Source: DASREM01 sp035652095 (GTDB lineage: Bacteria > Acidobacteriota > Terriglobia > Terriglobales > Acidobacteriaceae). Taken from it: a DNA stretch of 64,000 bases. Below, piece after piece: positions 43,555 to 51,017 of the stretch (position 1 is the first letter of the stretch; every line of letters begins with the position of its first letter). The stretch is taken from contig DASREM010000047.1 in assembly GCA_035652095.1 (NCBI GenBank), positions 39,972 through 103,971 on the forward strand, read 5' to 3'. Below the pieces are notes generated by a model. The model made no database searches. It was not told the origin of the DNA and saw only the letters and a list, made by a program, of their open reading frames with translations. The position numbers and the translations under genes are program-made.

Positions 43555-45297
43555 TTACGCTGCGGCGCCGCTGACTCCAATAAAGCCTTCCCGCTCGAGG
43601 TGCAGAATAATCTCCTGCGCCGCCTCTTCGGGACTCAGTTCGGCTGTGTTGATGACGACTTCCGCGTCCTTGGGTTCTTCGTAAGGGTCCGAGATGCCGG
43701 TGAATTCTTTGAGAATTCCGGCCCGGGCCTTGGCGTAGAGTCCCTTGCGATCGCGCTGTTCGCAGGTTTCGATCGGCGTGGCAACGTGAACCAGGATGAA
43801 TCCACCGTTCGGTTCAATCATCTGCCGCACCTGGCGCCGCACGGAATCGTAGGGAGCGATGGGCGCGCAGATTGCGATCCCGCCGTTCTTCGTGATTTCC
43901 GAAGCTACGTAGCCGATGCGCTTGATGTTGATGTCGCGGTGCTCTTTGGAGAAGCCCAGCTCCGACGACAGGTGTTTGCGCACCAGGTCCCCGTCCAGCA
44001 AAGTCACCGGGCGTCCGCCCATCTCGAGAAACTTGTTCAACAGCACGTTCGCGATGGTGGACTTGCCCGATCCAGAGAGTCCAGTAAAGAAGACCGTGAG
44101 CCCCTGCAAATGCCGGGGCGGATAGCTGCGGCGCAACTCGTGGACAACCTCCGGATAGGTGAACCATCCCGGGATTTCGCCGCCCTCGTTGAGGCGGCGG
44201 CGAAGCTCGGTGCCCGAGATGTTGAGCACGCGAGATCCGTTCTTCACCTCGTTGTCGGGAACGTAGCGATCTTCGTCTTCCAGGTACACCATCATGTTGA
44301 AGGGCACCATGGTCACGCCGATATCGGCTTCGTTCTTTTTGAACAATTCCTGCGCTTCGTACGGTCCGTAGAACGGCTTTCCGTCGGTATCGTTGCCCGG
44401 GCCGGCGTGGTCGCGTCCCACGATGAAGTGGGTGCAGCCGTGATTCTTGCGGATCAGCGCGTGCCAGATTGCCTCGCGCGGGCCGCCCATGCGCATGGCC
44501 AGCGGCAGCATGGACAGCTTCGCAGTGCCTTGGGGATATTTCGCAATCAGCAACTGGTAGCAGCGCACACGAGTGAAATAGTCCACATCCCCAGGCTTGG
44601 TCATACCGACCGAGGGATGAAGCAGGAGGTTGGCTTCCACTTGCTTGGCGGCGCGGAGAGTCAATTCCTGGTGGGCCCGGTGCATAGGGTTACGGGTCTG
44701 GAACGCAACCACCCGGCGCCAACCGAGACGGGCGAACTCAGCGCGCAGTTCAGCAGGAGTCAGGCGCAGAGAACGGAAATCATAGTGCGAAGGCATCTGC
44801 ACGCCTTCAATCTTGCCGCCGACGTACCATGGGTTTGCGCGGTTCAGAAGATAATCCACGCCCGGGTGAGCGGTGCTGGTGGTGTTGAACACGGATTTGG
44901 CTTCGGCCTTACGATCGGCCTGCCAGACTTCTTCCACGTGCAGAACGCCGAGCATCACGCCCTCGGCATCGCGCAACGCGACCTTGCTGGATCCGGGTGT
45001 AAGCTTTTTCGCGAATTCTTCCGTGACGTCGAGCGTGATCGGCATCGGCCACAGAACGCCGCTCGCCAGGCGCATGTTGTGGCAAACGCCTTCATAATCC
45101 GCGCGGGTCATGAAACCTTGCAGCGGAGAAAAGCCGCCGCTCATCAGCAGTTCTAGGTCGCATACCTGGCGCTGGGTCAGGTCCCACGATGGCCATTCCT
45201 TGGAATGGGCTTTGAGTTCGTTGATTCGTTCAGGTTGAGCAACCAGATTTACAAGTTCTCCGCCGTGCGGCGAAATAAGATGGCTTGAAGCGGTCAA
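43555..45297 (-). CDS. Bifunctional sulfate adenylyltransferase / APS kinase (Sat-CysC)
   Basis: It starts at TTG 45295-45297 with a strong GGGAGG site 9 bases upstream, giving 580 residues. The ATP sulfurylase part (about residues 1-395) has FQTRNPMHRAHQEL (the Q-T/R-N-P-x-H-x-x-H motif) and VGRDHAGPGND. The APS kinase part (about 400-575) has TGLSGSGKSTIANVL, LLDGDLVRKHLSSELGFS and KNGGIAICAPIAPYDS. It would make PAPS from sulfate in two steps on one chain. With three sulfotransferases in the window and no assimilatory PAPS reductase here, the PAPS is more likely for sulfation than for cysteine synthesis. Confidence 0.95.
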   Translation of the reverse strand: MTASSHLISPHGGELVNLVAQPERINELKAHSKEWPSWDLTQRQVCDLELLMSGGFSPLQGFMTRADYEGVCHNMRLASGVLWPMPITLDVTEEFAKKLTPGSSKVALRDAEGVMLGVLHVEEVWQADRKAEAKSVFNTTSTAHPGVDYLLNRANPWYVGGKIEGVQMPSHYDFRSLRLTPAELRAEFARLGWRRVVAFQTRNPMHRAHQELTLRAAKQVEANLLLHPSVGMTKPGDVDYFTRVRCYQLLIAKYPQGTAKLSMLPLAMRMGGPREAIWHALIRKNHGCTHFIVGRDHAGPGNDTDGKPFYGPYEAQELFKKNEADIGVTMVPFNMMVYLEDEDRYVPDNEVKNGSRVLNISGTELRRRLNEGGEIPGWFTYPEVVHELRRSYPPRHLQGLTVFFTGLSGSGKSTIANVLLNKFLEMGGRPVTLLDGDLVRKHLSSELGFSKEHRDINIKRIGYVASEITKNGGIAICAPIAPYDSVRRQVRQMIEPNGGFILVHVATPIETCEQRDRKGLYAKARAGILKEFTGISDPYEEPKDAEVVINTAELSPEEAAQEIILHLEREGFIGVSGAAA

Positions 45298-45729
45298 ATC
45301 CTTGAACCTCCCAGGTTCCCTCGTTCGTTTCGAGTATCTTTTGCCTGGATCTTCCAGACTTGTGACAGCGCCGGTTCACAGACTGGCGGAAACAGAAGGG
45401 AAAGATGTTGAATACAGAACAGATTTTCCCTGCCAGACTACTACTTCCTTGAATGTTGTTCAAAATGCAGCGGGATGAGGCGTGTCACCTGATCAGGTTT
45501 GCAATTGGCATACCTTTGCCAAGTATCTTTGTAGACTTTATTGTGTTGCAAACAATCAGCTTAGGTTCATGCCCAATCCAGAGCTGTTGATTCCGGCCAG
45601 AAAGTGCAAATCTTTGCGACAAAACTGCTCCTTTAAATGCAAGCGGTTGTCACGGCCTGAAGGCCCTTCCACCCGACCTTTGCCGGCGTTTCCGGGTCAT
45701 CACTAGGCCCATTCTAAAGGGTTGATAAA
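45298..45729. promoter_or_regulatory. Divergent regulatory region between Sat-CysC and deacetylase
   Basis: This 432-bp gap has no convincing gene. It holds a perfect 12-bp palindrome (ACCTGATCAGGT, 45487-45498) and, 6 bp later, a 6+6+6 dyad TTGGCA-TACCTT-TGCCAA (45505-45522). The first 20 bases on the minus strand contain the GGGAGG site of Sat-CysC. The two dyads look like operator sites for a DNA-binding dimer between two outward operons. The deacetylase may start at 45805 instead, making the gap longer. Confidence 0.5.
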
Positions 45730-46803
45730 ATGGAACATCCATCCTGTGCTTTTGGCCTCTCAGAGGCCGGAACTCCGGCTGGAGTTGCATTCGCCTCCTT
45801 AACTATGTCAGCCAAAAGCTGGATCAAGCAATCCCTGGTCAATAGCGGGGCGCTGAAACTGGCGGCTCGCCTCCGACCGCAGGGGGCTGCGGTTCTTATG
45901 TATCACTCGGTACTCGACGATCCTGACCAGCAATGGCTGGTGTTGGGCGGCATCGGACATTCGACTCGCGTCTTTCGCCAGCAGATGGAGGCGGTAGCCG
46001 GACGCTATCACTGCATCAGCCTGGACGATCTTCTTTCATACTTGCGAGGTGCCAAAGAACTCCCGCCACGGGCCGTCGTGGTCACATTCGACGACGGTTA
46101 CGCCGACAACCTGGAAGTCGCAGTGCCGATCCTGAATGAGTTGGGAGTTCCAGCCACCTTTTATATTACGGTGGACTGCATCGAGTCCTCCCGGGTGCCA
46201 TGGCCCAGCCGCCTGCGATTTTCTTTTTTTGTAACCAGCGAAAGTTTCTGGCAGCAGGAAGGAGGAAAGTTGTGGCGGCTCCACGACAAAGAATCTCGCA
46301 ACCAGGCCTACCTGCACGCCTGTGACGATTGCGCGAAGCAGGCCGGCGAGGCGCAGCGCAAGTTTGTGGACCGTATTGAGCGCGAATTGAACGCCGCCGT
46401 TCCCAACTCGATCGAAACCAGGATGATGACTTGGGACCAGGTGCGCGCTTTGCGCCACAAGGGACATATCGTGGGTTCGCATACTATGACCCATCCCAAT
46501 ATGGCGTATGTTTCTTTGGACGATGCGCGCAATGAATTGGCGCAGTCGAAGCAGAAACTCGATGCCGAATTAGGGAATCCGGTGGTGCACTTTTCTTACC
46601 CATGTCCTGCGCTCTGGCCGCATTGGAATTCCCAGACCCTCGCCCTTTCGAAAGAAGTTGGGTACGAGACCGCCGTGACTACCGAAGGTGGTATGGTGCG
46701 CCGGCAAGATGATCCGCTGTGCCTGCATCGCATGCGTCCATCCAAGAATGTGAACGATCTGCTTTGGAACCTGGACTGCACCTTTCTTGGAAGGTCCATG
46801 TGA
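45730..46803 (+). CDS. Polysaccharide deacetylase (NodB/CE4 family)
   Basis: The frame is open from ATG 45730 (357 residues); an internal ATG at 45805 (MSAKSWIKQSL, 332 residues) gives a more family-like N-terminus and may be the real start. CE4 motifs are AVLMYHSVLDDP, VVVTFDDGYADNLE (motif 1, catalytic and metal Asp), GSHTMTHPNMAYV (motif 2, metal His) and HFSYPCPALW (motif 3). It lacks a signal peptide. It forms a plus-strand pair with the ATP-grasp gene 27 bp downstream. It would expose amines on an EPS amino sugar. Confidence 0.88.
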   Translation: MEHPSCAFGLSEAGTPAGVAFASLTMSAKSWIKQSLVNSGALKLAARLRPQGAAVLMYHSVLDDPDQQWLVLGGIGHSTRVFRQQMEAVAGRYHCISLDDLLSYLRGAKELPPRAVVVTFDDGYADNLEVAVPILNELGVPATFYITVDCIESSRVPWPSRLRFSFFVTSESFWQQEGGKLWRLHDKESRNQAYLHACDDCAKQAGEAQRKFVDRIERELNAAVPNSIETRMMTWDQVRALRHKGHIVGSHTMTHPNMAYVSLDDARNELAQSKQKLDAELGNPVVHFSYPCPALWPHWNSQTLALSKEVGYETAVTTEGGMVRRQDDPLCLHRMRPSKNVNDLLWNLDCTFLGRSM

Positions 46804-46830
46804 CGGCGCTTGTGATCGGGAGGGACCGCC

Positions 46831-48021
46831 TTGGCTAAGGTCCTGGTGCTCGATGGTCACAGCGCTGCGGCACTGGCCTTCACTCGTTCCCTGGGTCGCG
46901 CCGGACACTGGGTGGCGGTCGGAGCCAATCGCGGCATCTTCGCGCCCGCTTTTCTCTCTCGCTACTGCCGGGCCAGGTTGGAGCATCCAGTTTCAACCGA
47001 CGACAGCAGTGCCTTTGCCTCTTCGGTTGCGGAGTTTGCTCGGTCGAGCGGCGTGGAGTTGATCGTCCCGATCACCGATTGGACCACGCTCCCCTTGTCG
47101 CAGCAACGGTTGCAATTTCAGGGAGTCTGCCCCGTGGTGTTGCCGGACGACGCTGCCCTGCGACTGGCTTCGGATAAGTACCAGACCGTCGAGTTGGCAC
47201 AGTCGCTCGGGATTGCAGTTCCCGAAACTCGCCTGGTGCACTCGATGCAGGACCTTGAACTCAACGAGGCGATGCAGTTTCCGGTGGTGGTCAAAGACCG
47301 TTTCTCGGTTCGCTGGGTGGAGAACCGCTGCGTGTTCGGCTCAGTGTCGTATGCCTACACCCCCGAGGAACTGAGAAGCAAAGTGAAAGCCCGGCTGCGC
47401 GATGCAGGAGATGTGTTGTTACAGAATTTTGTTGCCGGCACCGGAACCGGTTTTTCCTGCTTCGCTTTGAATGGCGACATCCGGCTGCCATTCGCGTGGC
47501 AGCGCATTCGCGAGACCGATCCCCGCGGATCGGGCAGCAGCGCGCGCAAGTCGATCCCGCTCGACCCTGAACTCCTCGACATCAGCTCAAAACTGGTAAA
47601 GCAGTCCGGCTTCCAGGGCATCGCCATGGTCGAGTATAAGAAAGATGCACAGGGCAGGCTCGTGCTGATGGAGATCAACGGACGTCCCTGGGGATCGATC
47701 CAGCTTCCTATCGCCAGCGGCATCGATTATCCGCGATATGTGGTGGATTGGTGGATGAACAAGGCTGAACCGCCAAGCCGAATCAAATACCGCGAAGGCA
47801 TCAATTGCCGAAGAATCGTGGGAGAACTGACTCATCTCGAAAACGTACGTCGTGGGAGGCCGGCAGGATGGCCGGTTCCTTATCCCAACTTCTGGAGCAC
47901 CGCGGCAGCGATATCGATTCCATGGTATCCCGGCGTGCGTTATGACGATGTTTCGTTGTCCGATCCACGTCCGGGGTTGGCGGGTATTGCGAACTGGTTT
48001 CGGGTGCGGCTGAAGAAGTGA
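46831..48021 (+). CDS. ATP-grasp carboxylate-amine ligase
   Basis: The start is TTG 46831 after a GGGAGGGA site (396 residues). The N-terminal Rossmann-like pre-ATP-grasp domain is AKVLVLDGHSAAALAFTRSL. The ATP-grasp core shows PVVVKDRFSVRWVENR, VLLQNFVAGTGTGFSCFAL and LVLMEINGRPWGSIQL, where Glu and Asn bind Mg-ATP. Such enzymes form amide or peptide-like bonds through an acyl-phosphate. In this locus it may couple an amino acid to a uronic-acid carboxylate or to a deacetylated amino sugar. A carbamoyl-phosphate-synthase-like ATP-grasp is the family; the precise reaction is unknown. Confidence 0.85.
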   Translation: MAKVLVLDGHSAAALAFTRSLGRAGHWVAVGANRGIFAPAFLSRYCRARLEHPVSTDDSSAFASSVAEFARSSGVELIVPITDWTTLPLSQQRLQFQGVCPVVLPDDAALRLASDKYQTVELAQSLGIAVPETRLVHSMQDLELNEAMQFPVVVKDRFSVRWVENRCVFGSVSYAYTPEELRSKVKARLRDAGDVLLQNFVAGTGTGFSCFALNGDIRLPFAWQRIRETDPRGSGSSARKSIPLDPELLDISSKLVKQSGFQGIAMVEYKKDAQGRLVLMEINGRPWGSIQLPIASGIDYPRYVVDWWMNKAEPPSRIKYREGINCRRIVGELTHLENVRRGRPAGWPVPYPNFWSTAAAISIPWYPGVRYDDVSLSDPRPGLAGIANWFRVRLKK

Positions 48022-48033
48022 CGTTCAACCATT

Positions 48034-48060
48034 GTCATTCCGAGTGAAGGGGGAATCTGC
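48034..48060 (+). repeat. Extra copy of the GIY-YIG-cassette terminal repeat (direct orientation)
   Basis: GTCATTCCGAGTGAAGGGGG followed by AATCTGC is a diverged copy of the repeat at 48094, 60 bases upstream in the same orientation. It suggests the cassette inserted beside, or duplicated, an existing repeat. Confidence 0.7.
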
Positions 48061-48093
48061 TTGCGGGAGCGGCGAAGAGATCAGAATGAATTT

Positions 48094-48121
48094 GTCATTC
48101 CGACCGAAGGGAGGAATCTGC
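48094..48121 (+). repeat. Left terminal repeat of the GIY-YIG cassette
   Basis: GTCATTCCGACCGAAGGGAG then GAATCTGC. It contains the stop codon of the GIY-YIG gene (minus strand, 48095-48097). Confidence 0.8.
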
Positions 48122-48520
48122 TCGTAAACCGGGTAATGCGGTGCCCCAATCCTCGGCAAGGTCTCCCCACGCAGGATTCGACCGCTCGATGAGAGCAACT
48201 TTCTTTTCCCGCCTCCACTTCTTCAACTGAGTTTCGCGCGCAAGCGCGTTATTGACGTATTGGAACGATTCGTAATAGACAAGTCGAGTGACGTGATACC
48301 GCTTCGTAAAGCCGTCTTGCTCCAAGCTCTTGTGCTGCAAGACTCGGGACGTGAGCGCGCCGGTCACGCCGATGTAGAGGACGCGGCCCTCGCTGGCCAT
48401 GATGTAGACGTAATACCTCTTTTCGCGTGGCAAGGAGAGCGGATTCCTCCCTTCGGTCGGAATGACAAGACTAAGGCGATTAGAGAAGACAAGGCCTAGT
48501 TTCGCAGTGACCAAAATCAC
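48095..48520 (-). CDS. GIY-YIG superfamily endonuclease (COG2827/YhbQ-like), repeat-associated
   Basis: The longest reading is 141 residues. Residues about 37-120 form a GIY-YIG domain: YYVYIMASEGRVLYIGVTG (the GIY/YIG pair), FTKRYHVTRLVYYE, ARETQLKKWRREKK (catalytic Glu region) and a conserved NPAWGDLAEDW near the end. The first ~35 residues and the last few (ADSSLRSE) are translated from the two flanking repeats, so the natural start is uncertain; TTG 48433 is an alternative just inside the right repeat. It may nick DNA at structures formed by its own inverted repeats, as transposase-like proteins do for REP elements. This role is inferred, not shown. Confidence 0.75.
   Translation of the reverse strand: MILVTAKLGLVFSNRLSLVIPTEGRNPLSLPREKRYYVYIMASEGRVLYIGVTGALTSRVLQHKSLEQDGFTKRYHVTRLVYYESFQYVNNALARETQLKKWRREKKVALIERSNPAWGDLAEDWGTALPGLRADSSLRSE
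48439..48466 (-). repeat. Right terminal repeat of the GIY-YIG cassette (inverted)
   Basis: The minus strand reads GTCATTCCGACCGAAGGGAG then GAATCCGC, one base different from the left repeat. It is inside the 5' part of the longest GIY-YIG reading. Confidence 0.8.
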
Positions 48521-48532
48521 CGGAGTCTGGTT

Positions 48533-49426
48533 TCACTCCGATGCGGCGGTCGCGTGCACTCCGGCCAACTCGTATCCCATGCGCTTCATCAGGTCGCCCC
48601 ACGCCGACTCGAGCAAAGCGACGGATTGAGGCGACAGCGTCGACTTCCATCCTCCAGCCTTGGCGCTGCGGACGAACGGTTTGTCCTGGCGGGTTTTCTT
48701 GGTGAGTACCCAGTCTTTGGCTTGCGCTTTTTCCAGTTCGCGCATTCTCTCCGGAGAACTCAGTTCCACTGCGCGTTTCAGCATCTGCGGGCTGCTGTCG
48801 ATCTTGCGGAACGAGCACTGCTCGAGAAACGCCGCCACTCGCGCTAATTCGCCCTCTGGATCTTTCTTCATGTCTTCATAGCGCAGCAGCAGGAATCCGG
48901 GATGATTTTCGCGCAGCGCGATCCAACTGGTCACGTGTTCCGCCCAGTTTCCCCAGCGATAGTCGAATTCGGCGGCGATGAAGCGAGGAATGAAGTCCTC
49001 CATCGGGTAGCCGTCGGCGATATTTCCGGCTTTCAAATTGTGATGGTAGAACGAGACGGCCACGTCGCGCGGATCGCGCACGATATAAATCACCCGCTTA
49101 TAGTGGGGCTGAAAGACCTCATGGCTTTTCAGAATGCGAGGGCGGGGAAGTCGCCTCATGACGTGGTCGGGATTGAAGTAGATCTCCGGAACCCGCGCTT
49201 CGATGTTGGCGAAGGTTGTCGGCTCGTCCTGGTAGATGAGGTTGCCGATCAGAAAGCGCGTCCAGGTGTTGCCGGAGCGAGGGTAGGACGTGATCACAAC
49301 GTCGTCGGGATAGATGGTTGCGTTGCGCCCGGCAAGTTGCCGTCCGCGCAACGTGCTCCACGCCGCTCTCAGCGCCCGCACGGTCCGCTCCGATTTGCTA
49401 TTACCGAGTGGCATAAGGCTTTTCAA
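48533..49426 (-). CDS. Sulfotransferase (tandem copy 1)
   Basis: The 297-residue protein carries the sulfotransferase fold. The 5'-phosphosulfate loop is VVITSYPRSGNTWTRFLIG (about residues 44-62). The 3'-phosphate-binding motif is VIYIVRDPRDVAVSFYHHN. Additional features are a possible catalytic His in LKSHEVFQPHY and the Sulfotransfer_1 C-terminal segment RSAKAGGWKSTL. ATG 49424-49426 overlaps the stop of the other sulfotransferase by about 26 bp; ATG at 49414 is the alternative. It is very similar to its neighbour at 49401 (RDPRDVAVSFYH in both, same C-terminal motif). The acceptor could be a sugar or the NRPS peptide. Confidence 0.9.
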   Translation of the reverse strand: MKSLMPLGNSKSERTVRALRAAWSTLRGRQLAGRNATIYPDDVVITSYPRSGNTWTRFLIGNLIYQDEPTTFANIEARVPEIYFNPDHVMRRLPRPRILKSHEVFQPHYKRVIYIVRDPRDVAVSFYHHNLKAGNIADGYPMEDFIPRFIAAEFDYRWGNWAEHVTSWIALRENHPGFLLLRYEDMKKDPEGELARVAAFLEQCSFRKIDSSPQMLKRAVELSSPERMRELEKAQAKDWVLTKKTRQDKPFVRSAKAGGWKSTLSPQSVALLESAWGDLMKRMGYELAGVHATAASE

Positions 49427-50282
49427 CCTGAGCGGCCGGCCTCTGTTCCGAAGCGGACAAAGCGTAACCGAGTTCCCGCATCAATCCGCCCCATGCCGTT
49501 TCAATTTTCCGGACGGACTCCTCAGGCAACTGCTTGCGCCATCCGCCTGCCTTGGCTTCGCGGACGAACGGAATATCTTTGCGGCTGTCTTTGGTTGTGA
49601 CCCACTGCTCGGATTGTGTTGCTTCCATCGAGCGCATCTGCGTGGCGGAACTCAATTCAATGGCGCGGAGAATTCGTTGCTCTGCGGCTTCAACGCCCAG
49701 CAGGGGTACCACTTTGTTCAGTTCGCCTGTGGGATTCGCAAGCAAATCCTCATAACGAATCAGGCAATAATTCGGATCGTTACTGCGCAGGCGCAGCCAA
49801 CTCAGCGTGTGTTCCTCCCACGTGCCCAGACGGTCGGCATAGGGCACGATGTCCGCGTTCATCCACTTAACCACAAAGTCTTCCATAGGATAGCCGTCCG
49901 GCAGCACACGCGTCTTCAGGTTGTAGTGATAAAAAGAGACCGCCACGTCCCGTGGGTCGCGTACCAGGTGAATCACTCGGCGATAGCGGGGATCGAAACA
50001 CTCGTGGCTCTTCATCACCCGCGGCAACGATCGTAGCGTGCGATCCGGGAGGGCATAGATGCTGGGCACCAGGCGGTCGACGTTCGCGAAAGTCACTGCT
50101 TCATTCGAGTGAACGAGATTGCCGAACAGAAACCGCGTCCAGGTGCTGCCCGAGCGGAGATAGGAGACGAGGAAAACGTCTCCTGGGAAAACCGTGAGGT
50201 TCCGCCCGGCAGGCGCTTTGCCGAGCGCGACCGCGCTTACTGCTTTCACGTAATTTTTCAGACGATCAGCAGTACTCATCAC
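49401..50282 (-). CDS. Sulfotransferase (tandem copy 2)
   Basis: This 293-residue paralogue of 48533 has the PAPS loop VFLVSYLRSGSTWTRFLFG (about residues 37-55), VIHLVRDPRDVAVSFYHYN and REAKAGGWRKQL near the C-terminus. The preserved PAPS motifs suggest both copies are active. The two differ mainly in mid-protein segments, where acceptor specificity usually lies. It lies 42 bp after the phosphatase gene on the same strand. An adjacent in-frame ATG at 50277-50279 is an equally good start. Confidence 0.9.
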   Translation of the reverse strand: MMSTADRLKNYVKAVSAVALGKAPAGRNLTVFPGDVFLVSYLRSGSTWTRFLFGNLVHSNEAVTFANVDRLVPSIYALPDRTLRSLPRVMKSHECFDPRYRRVIHLVRDPRDVAVSFYHYNLKTRVLPDGYPMEDFVVKWMNADIVPYADRLGTWEEHTLSWLRLRSNDPNYCLIRYEDLLANPTGELNKVVPLLGVEAAEQRILRAIELSSATQMRSMEATQSEQWVTTKDSRKDIPFVREAKAGGWRKQLPEESVRKIETAWGGLMRELGYALSASEQRPAAQVEKPYATR

Positions 50283-50324
50283 CGTCTCTCACGATCCCGA
50301 CACCCCGGCCGGCGCGCAACTCGC

Positions 50325-51011
50325 TCAACGCACACCGACGGCCGCGCCCTTCGAGGTCGGGCGTAAGCTCTTTACCAGGTTGTGAACGCAGGTCTGCAGT
50401 AGAGCATAACAACGGCGAGCCTCATCCTGATCTCCAAAAAAAGGATCTGGAATCTCGCGGTAACGGTACTTGCCCTCGGCATAGGCACTCAGCATGAATA
50501 TCTTGTTTCTAGACTCGGGATAGAGGTTCAGCAGTTCCGCCTTGTTCTGAAAATCCATGGCGAAAATGGCGTCCGCTTTGGCGACCATTTCGGGCGTGAG
50601 CAGCTTGGAACGGTGATAGTCGAGCGGCAATCCCAGCTCGCGTGCGGCAACTTGCGACCTGGGATGCGCTTCCGATCCTGGAATCGCGTGAATCCCGGCG
50701 GAGCAGATTTCCATGTCGTACTCGCCGTGCTCTGCCAGCGTTCGCCGGAACATGAGTTCGGCCATAGGGCTGCGCATGATGTTTCCGAAGCAGACAAATA
50801 CGAAAGAGCGGGCCTTGGAGGGGGCTTTGCGTTTATTCGATCCGCGAAGTCCAAGCCTGTCGAGCACTCGCAGCCGTAAGTAAGTCCTCCCGGTCTTCGG
50901 ACCGAGCCGAAGATAAGTGTCGCGGTCTCTCAAGATGCTCTGCGGCAGCAATGGACGCAGCACGCGCTTGAGGAGCGGCTTGGGCGCGCTCTTGGTGTTG
51001 GCCTCCGTCAC
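50325..51011 (-). CDS. Low-molecular-weight protein tyrosine phosphatase
   Basis: The 228-residue protein has a 65-residue basic N-terminal extension before the LMW-PTP domain. The P-loop is FVCFGNIMRSPMAE, a C-X5-R-S signature (about residues 74-82). The general-acid loop is IPDPFFGD. Such phosphatases (Wzb/Etp-like) dephosphorylate BY-kinases that control EPS export, and the kinase at 10756 is an obvious partner about 40 kb away. It lies between the flippase and the sulfotransferases on the same strand. The extension is unusual for Wzb-like enzymes and could be a docking region. Confidence 0.9.
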   Translation of the reverse strand: MTEANTKSAPKPLLKRVLRPLLPQSILRDRDTYLRLGPKTGRTYLRLRVLDRLGLRGSNKRKAPSKARSFVFVCFGNIMRSPMAELMFRRTLAEHGEYDMEICSAGIHAIPGSEAHPRSQVAARELGLPLDYHRSKLLTPEMVAKADAIFAMDFQNKAELLNLYPESRNKIFMLSAYAEGKYRYREIPDPFFGDQDEARRCYALLQTCVHNLVKSLRPTSKGAAVGVR

Positions 51012-51017
51012 CCGCGT

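Larger units (their letters stand above)
48094..48466. mobile_element. Small GIY-YIG cassette bounded by 28-bp inverted repeats
   Basis: The left repeat 48094-48121 and the inverted right repeat 48439-48466 match at 27 of 28 positions. Between them lies most of a GIY-YIG nuclease gene, whose stop codon falls inside the left repeat. The 373-bp unit therefore has the organisation of a minimal mobile or repeat-associated element. No target-site duplication was confirmed. Confidence 0.6.

Noticed and set aside
43537..45156. 539-codon plus-strand frame opposite Sat-CysC
   Set aside because: Sat-CysC motifs on the minus strand are unmistakable.
45505..45522. Possible sigma-54 promoter TTGGCATACCTTTGC
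   Set aside because: The spacing is GG-N9-GC, one base short. The symmetrical TTGGCA/TGCCAA arrangement is better explained as a dyad.
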